The notes under the pieces are model-generated. The model was not told the origin of the DNA. It made no database searches and saw only the letters and a program-made list of their open reading frames with translations. A stretch of 64,000 bases of DNA from Runella aurantiaca. GTDB lineage: Bacteria; Bacteroidota; Bacteroidia; Cytophagales; Spirosomataceae. Location of the stretch: positions 1-64,000 of the forward strand of contig NZ_QPIW01000011.1 of assembly GCF_003339505.1 (NCBI RefSeq), in the 5' to 3' direction. The position numbers were made by a program, and so were the translations under genes. Shown in pieces: positions 62,241 to 64,000 of the stretch. Position 1 is the stretch's first letter, and each line of letters opens with the position of its first letter.

Positions 62241-63635
62241 TTAACTTTGAATCGCTTCTTTGATGTCATCAATGATTTTTTTGGCTAGATGATCCGCCGT
62301 AGAAGCAGTTTCTGATTCTGAATAAATCCGAATAATAGGCTCAGTATTCGATTTGCGCAGGTGAACCCATTCTTTATTGAATTCAATCTTCACGCCATCA
62401 ATGGTATTGACGGGATTTTTGGCATATTTTTTGCTGATTTTGTCCAGTACACCGTCTACGTCAATATCAGCGGTCAATTCAATTTTATTTTTTGAAATGT
62501 GGTAACTCGGGTAAGTGCGGCGTAAAATAGAAGCTGACTTACCAAACTTGGCCAAATGACTCAAAAACAAGGCAATGCCCACGAGTGAGTCGCGGCCATA
62601 ATGCAAATCTGGGTAAATAACCCCGCCATTGCCTTCTCCGCCAATGACCGCGTCGTTGGCTTTCATCATTTCGACCACATTTACCTCTCCCACTGCCGAG
62701 GCAAAATAAGCCCCTCCTGCTTTCAATGTTATGTCACGCAGCGCGCCAGTAGAAGAAAGATTGGAAACGGTATTTCCCACTTTATTTTTCAACACATAAT
62801 CGGCAACAGACACCAACGTATATTCTTCGCCAAAGGGTTGACCATCTTCGCAAATGAGCGCTAGTCGATCCACATCGGGGTCTACCACTACGCCCAAATC
62901 AAAATCTCCCCGGGTCATTTCACGACTAATTTCGATTAAATTTTCGGGAAGGGGTTCTGGATTATGGGCAAAGTCGCCCGTAGGTTCACAGTTGATAAGT
63001 TTAATGTTCCCTTTTTCAATGCCCAACGCCTCCAAAAGCATCGGAACGGCAATCCCCCCCGTAGAGTTGACGGCATCGACGGCAATTTTAAAGTTTTTGG
63101 CGACGATGGCCTCTTTATCCACCAACGGCAACGCCAAAATCATTTCGATATGTTTCTGAAAATAGGAGTTATCGACCCGATAAGAACCTAGTTTCCGAAC
63201 TTCCACAAAATCAAAATCCTCGCTTTCGGCCAATGCAAGCACTTCCGCACCGTCTTGTCCTGAAATAAATTCACCTTTATCATTCAACAGTTTCAGGGCA
63301 TTCCACTGAATGGGATTATGACTGGCCGTGAGAATAATTCCACCAGCAGCGTGTTCAAGGGTTACCGCAATTTCAACCGTTGGAGTAGTTGAAAGCCCCA
63401 AATCAATTACTTCAAAGCCTATTCCCTGCAATGTAGAAGCCACTAGTTTAGCCACCATCTCACCCGAAAGCCTCGCATCACGACCAATGACAATTTTTAT
63501 ATTAGCGGGATTTTTGCGTTTTAGCCATGTTCCAAAAGCTGCTGAAAATTTAACAACATCAATTGGCGTAAGGGAATCCCCCGTTTTCCCCCCAATCGTG
63601 CCACGAATACCGGATATAGATTTTATTAATGCCAC
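62241..63635 (-). CDS. glmM: Phosphoglucosamine mutase
   Basis: Converts glucosamine-6-phosphate to glucosamine-1-phosphate for UDP-GlcNAc, peptidoglycan and LPS; cytoplasmic. The 464-aa product has all four alpha-D-phosphohexomutase domains. Opening SGIRGTIGG, catalytic phospho-Ser105 in LTASHNP, the metal loop DPDVDRLAL near residue 248, the sugar-binding GEGNGGV near 335 and the phosphate-binding RKSNTEPIIRIYSE near 430 are all present. The start is GTG at 63635. The sequence leans toward the GlmM/PMM-PGM group used by Bacteroidota, so phosphomannomutase activity cannot be excluded. Confidence 0.88.
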   Translation of the reverse strand: MALIKSISGIRGTIGGKTGDSLTPIDVVKFSAAFGTWLKRKNPANIKIVIGRDARLSGEMVAKLVASTLQGIGFEVIDLGLSTTPTVEIAVTLEHAAGGIILTASHNPIQWNALKLLNDKGEFISGQDGAEVLALAESEDFDFVEVRKLGSYRVDNSYFQKHIEMILALPLVDKEAIVAKNFKIAVDAVNSTGGIAVPMLLEALGIEKGNIKLINCEPTGDFAHNPEPLPENLIEISREMTRGDFDLGVVVDPDVDRLALICEDGQPFGEEYTLVSVADYVLKNKVGNTVSNLSSTGALRDITLKAGGAYFASAVGEVNVVEMMKANDAVIGGEGNGGVIYPDLHYGRDSLVGIALFLSHLAKFGKSASILRRTYPSYHISKNKIELTADIDVDGVLDKISKKYAKNPVNTIDGVKIEFNKEWVHLRKSNTEPIIRIYSESETASTADHLAKKIIDDIKEAIQS

Positions 63636-63872
63636 TTGTTTTTTTAGCTTTTTAACAATATGAAAACCGTTTCAAAAGTAGCAAAATTTAGGCACAATCG
63701 ACTTAATGTTGTAAAATTGCCCTACTTTTACGATGTATGGCTACTGATGAGATTGATATATTGTACCCGTTCAAATCAGTATATTATTCTATTAGAATGT
63801 TATTCACCATTTTTTTTCTCCCCGAAAATCTATTAGTTAGTACTTTATTAACATCTAACTTATAACACAATT

Positions 63873-64000
63873 ATGCGTAAGTGGTTATTCCTCATCATCT
63901 TCCTCCTCATTGTAGGCGGCATCTTATATTATATCTCTTTTGGTTCTTTCAGCGAAGGAACAAGGGTAGGCTCGCTGGTTAAGCTCAGCCGTCGCGGGTA
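63873..64000 (+). CDS. Membrane-anchored small protein, truncated at the window edge
   Basis: The ATG at 63873 opens a frame to the edge: MRKWLFLIIFLLIVGG, then LYYISFGSFSEGTRVGSLVKLSRRG. One N-terminal membrane helix (4-20) precedes a conserved-looking GTR.G...KLS.RG stretch, which I have seen in small Bacteroidota proteins of unknown function. It lies in the divergent region next to glmM. Only 42 codons are visible. Confidence 0.6.
   Translation, partial: MRKWLFLIIFLLIVGGILYYISFGSFSEGTRVGSLVKLSRRG

Noticed and set aside
1-64000. tRNA or rRNA genes, insertion sequences, integrases or prophage genes
   Set aside because: I looked for tRNA-like GGTTCGA-type loops, long conserved rRNA words, transposase DDE motifs and terminal inverted repeats next to open frames, and found none convincing.

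Overview
The window is chromosomal DNA from a member of the Bacteroidota, most likely the Cytophagales (a Runella- or Spirosoma-like genus is my guess, not something proven here). The evidence is: families typical of the phylum (DUF4834, DUF6169-like, LytTR regulator paired with a His_kinase/LytS-type sensor, the uppS-bamA-ompH-ompH gene order, long-form PurF); promoters of the TTTG...TAnnTTTG type; almost no Shine-Dalgarno sites; and two giant SdrD_B/DUF11 surface proteins. I see no rRNA, tRNA, CRISPR array, insertion sequence or prophage. Genes are dense and most are housekeeping or transport genes.

Layout. 1-9.6 kb: two secreted giant proteins (981 and 1820 aa) sharing a nearly identical C-terminal DNA module, each ending in a strong terminator. 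9.6-11.8 kb: nucleotide-sugar genes rfbB and galE. 11.8-16.6 kb: a SirB1-like protein, a 4'-phosphopantetheinyl transferase, a WD40 protein, a small protein I recognise as an anthrax edema factor/ExoY-type nucleotidyl cyclase homologue, and a MATE exporter. 16.6-21.7 kb: envelope block uppS, bamA and two Skp/OmpH chaperones. 21.7-25.2 kb: CorA, then an ECF sigma factor, a putative anti-sigma protein and a DUF4097 protein. 25.2-30.8 kb: two tandem MFS carriers, a DUF1761 protein and a LytTR two-component pair. 31-43.4 kb: metabolic and transport genes (purF, CDF exporter, NUDIX, LysE, hydrolase, an unusual Nramp-like carrier, acetyltransferase-like protein, purN, OmpA). 43.5-54.2 kb: a VLCAD-like acyl-CoA dehydrogenase with an operator-like palindrome, an overlapping DUF6169 gene pair running into gatB, xylulokinase, siroheme synthesis, a family 9 glycosyltransferase and fRMsr. 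54.2-64 kb: RND/MMPL exporter, DUF4834, BatA-like VWA protein, subtilisin-like lipoprotein, a third OmpH, a vanadium haloperoxidase-type lipoprotein, gamma carbonic anhydrase, glmM and a truncated gene at the edge.

How it fits together. Much of the window serves the cell envelope: lipid carrier (UppS), outer-membrane assembly (BamA, Skp), sugar precursors (RfbB, GalE, GlmM), glycosyl transfer (GT9), OmpA, and large secreted adhesin-like proteins. The most unusual items are the compact class II cyclase homologue (14442-15059), the shared C-terminal module of the giant proteins, the overlapping pair at 45501-46186 whose junction is a poly-A run, the palindrome over the acyl-CoA dehydrogenase promoter, and several small dispersed or tandem repeat families (25222, 38440, 48716, 53243).
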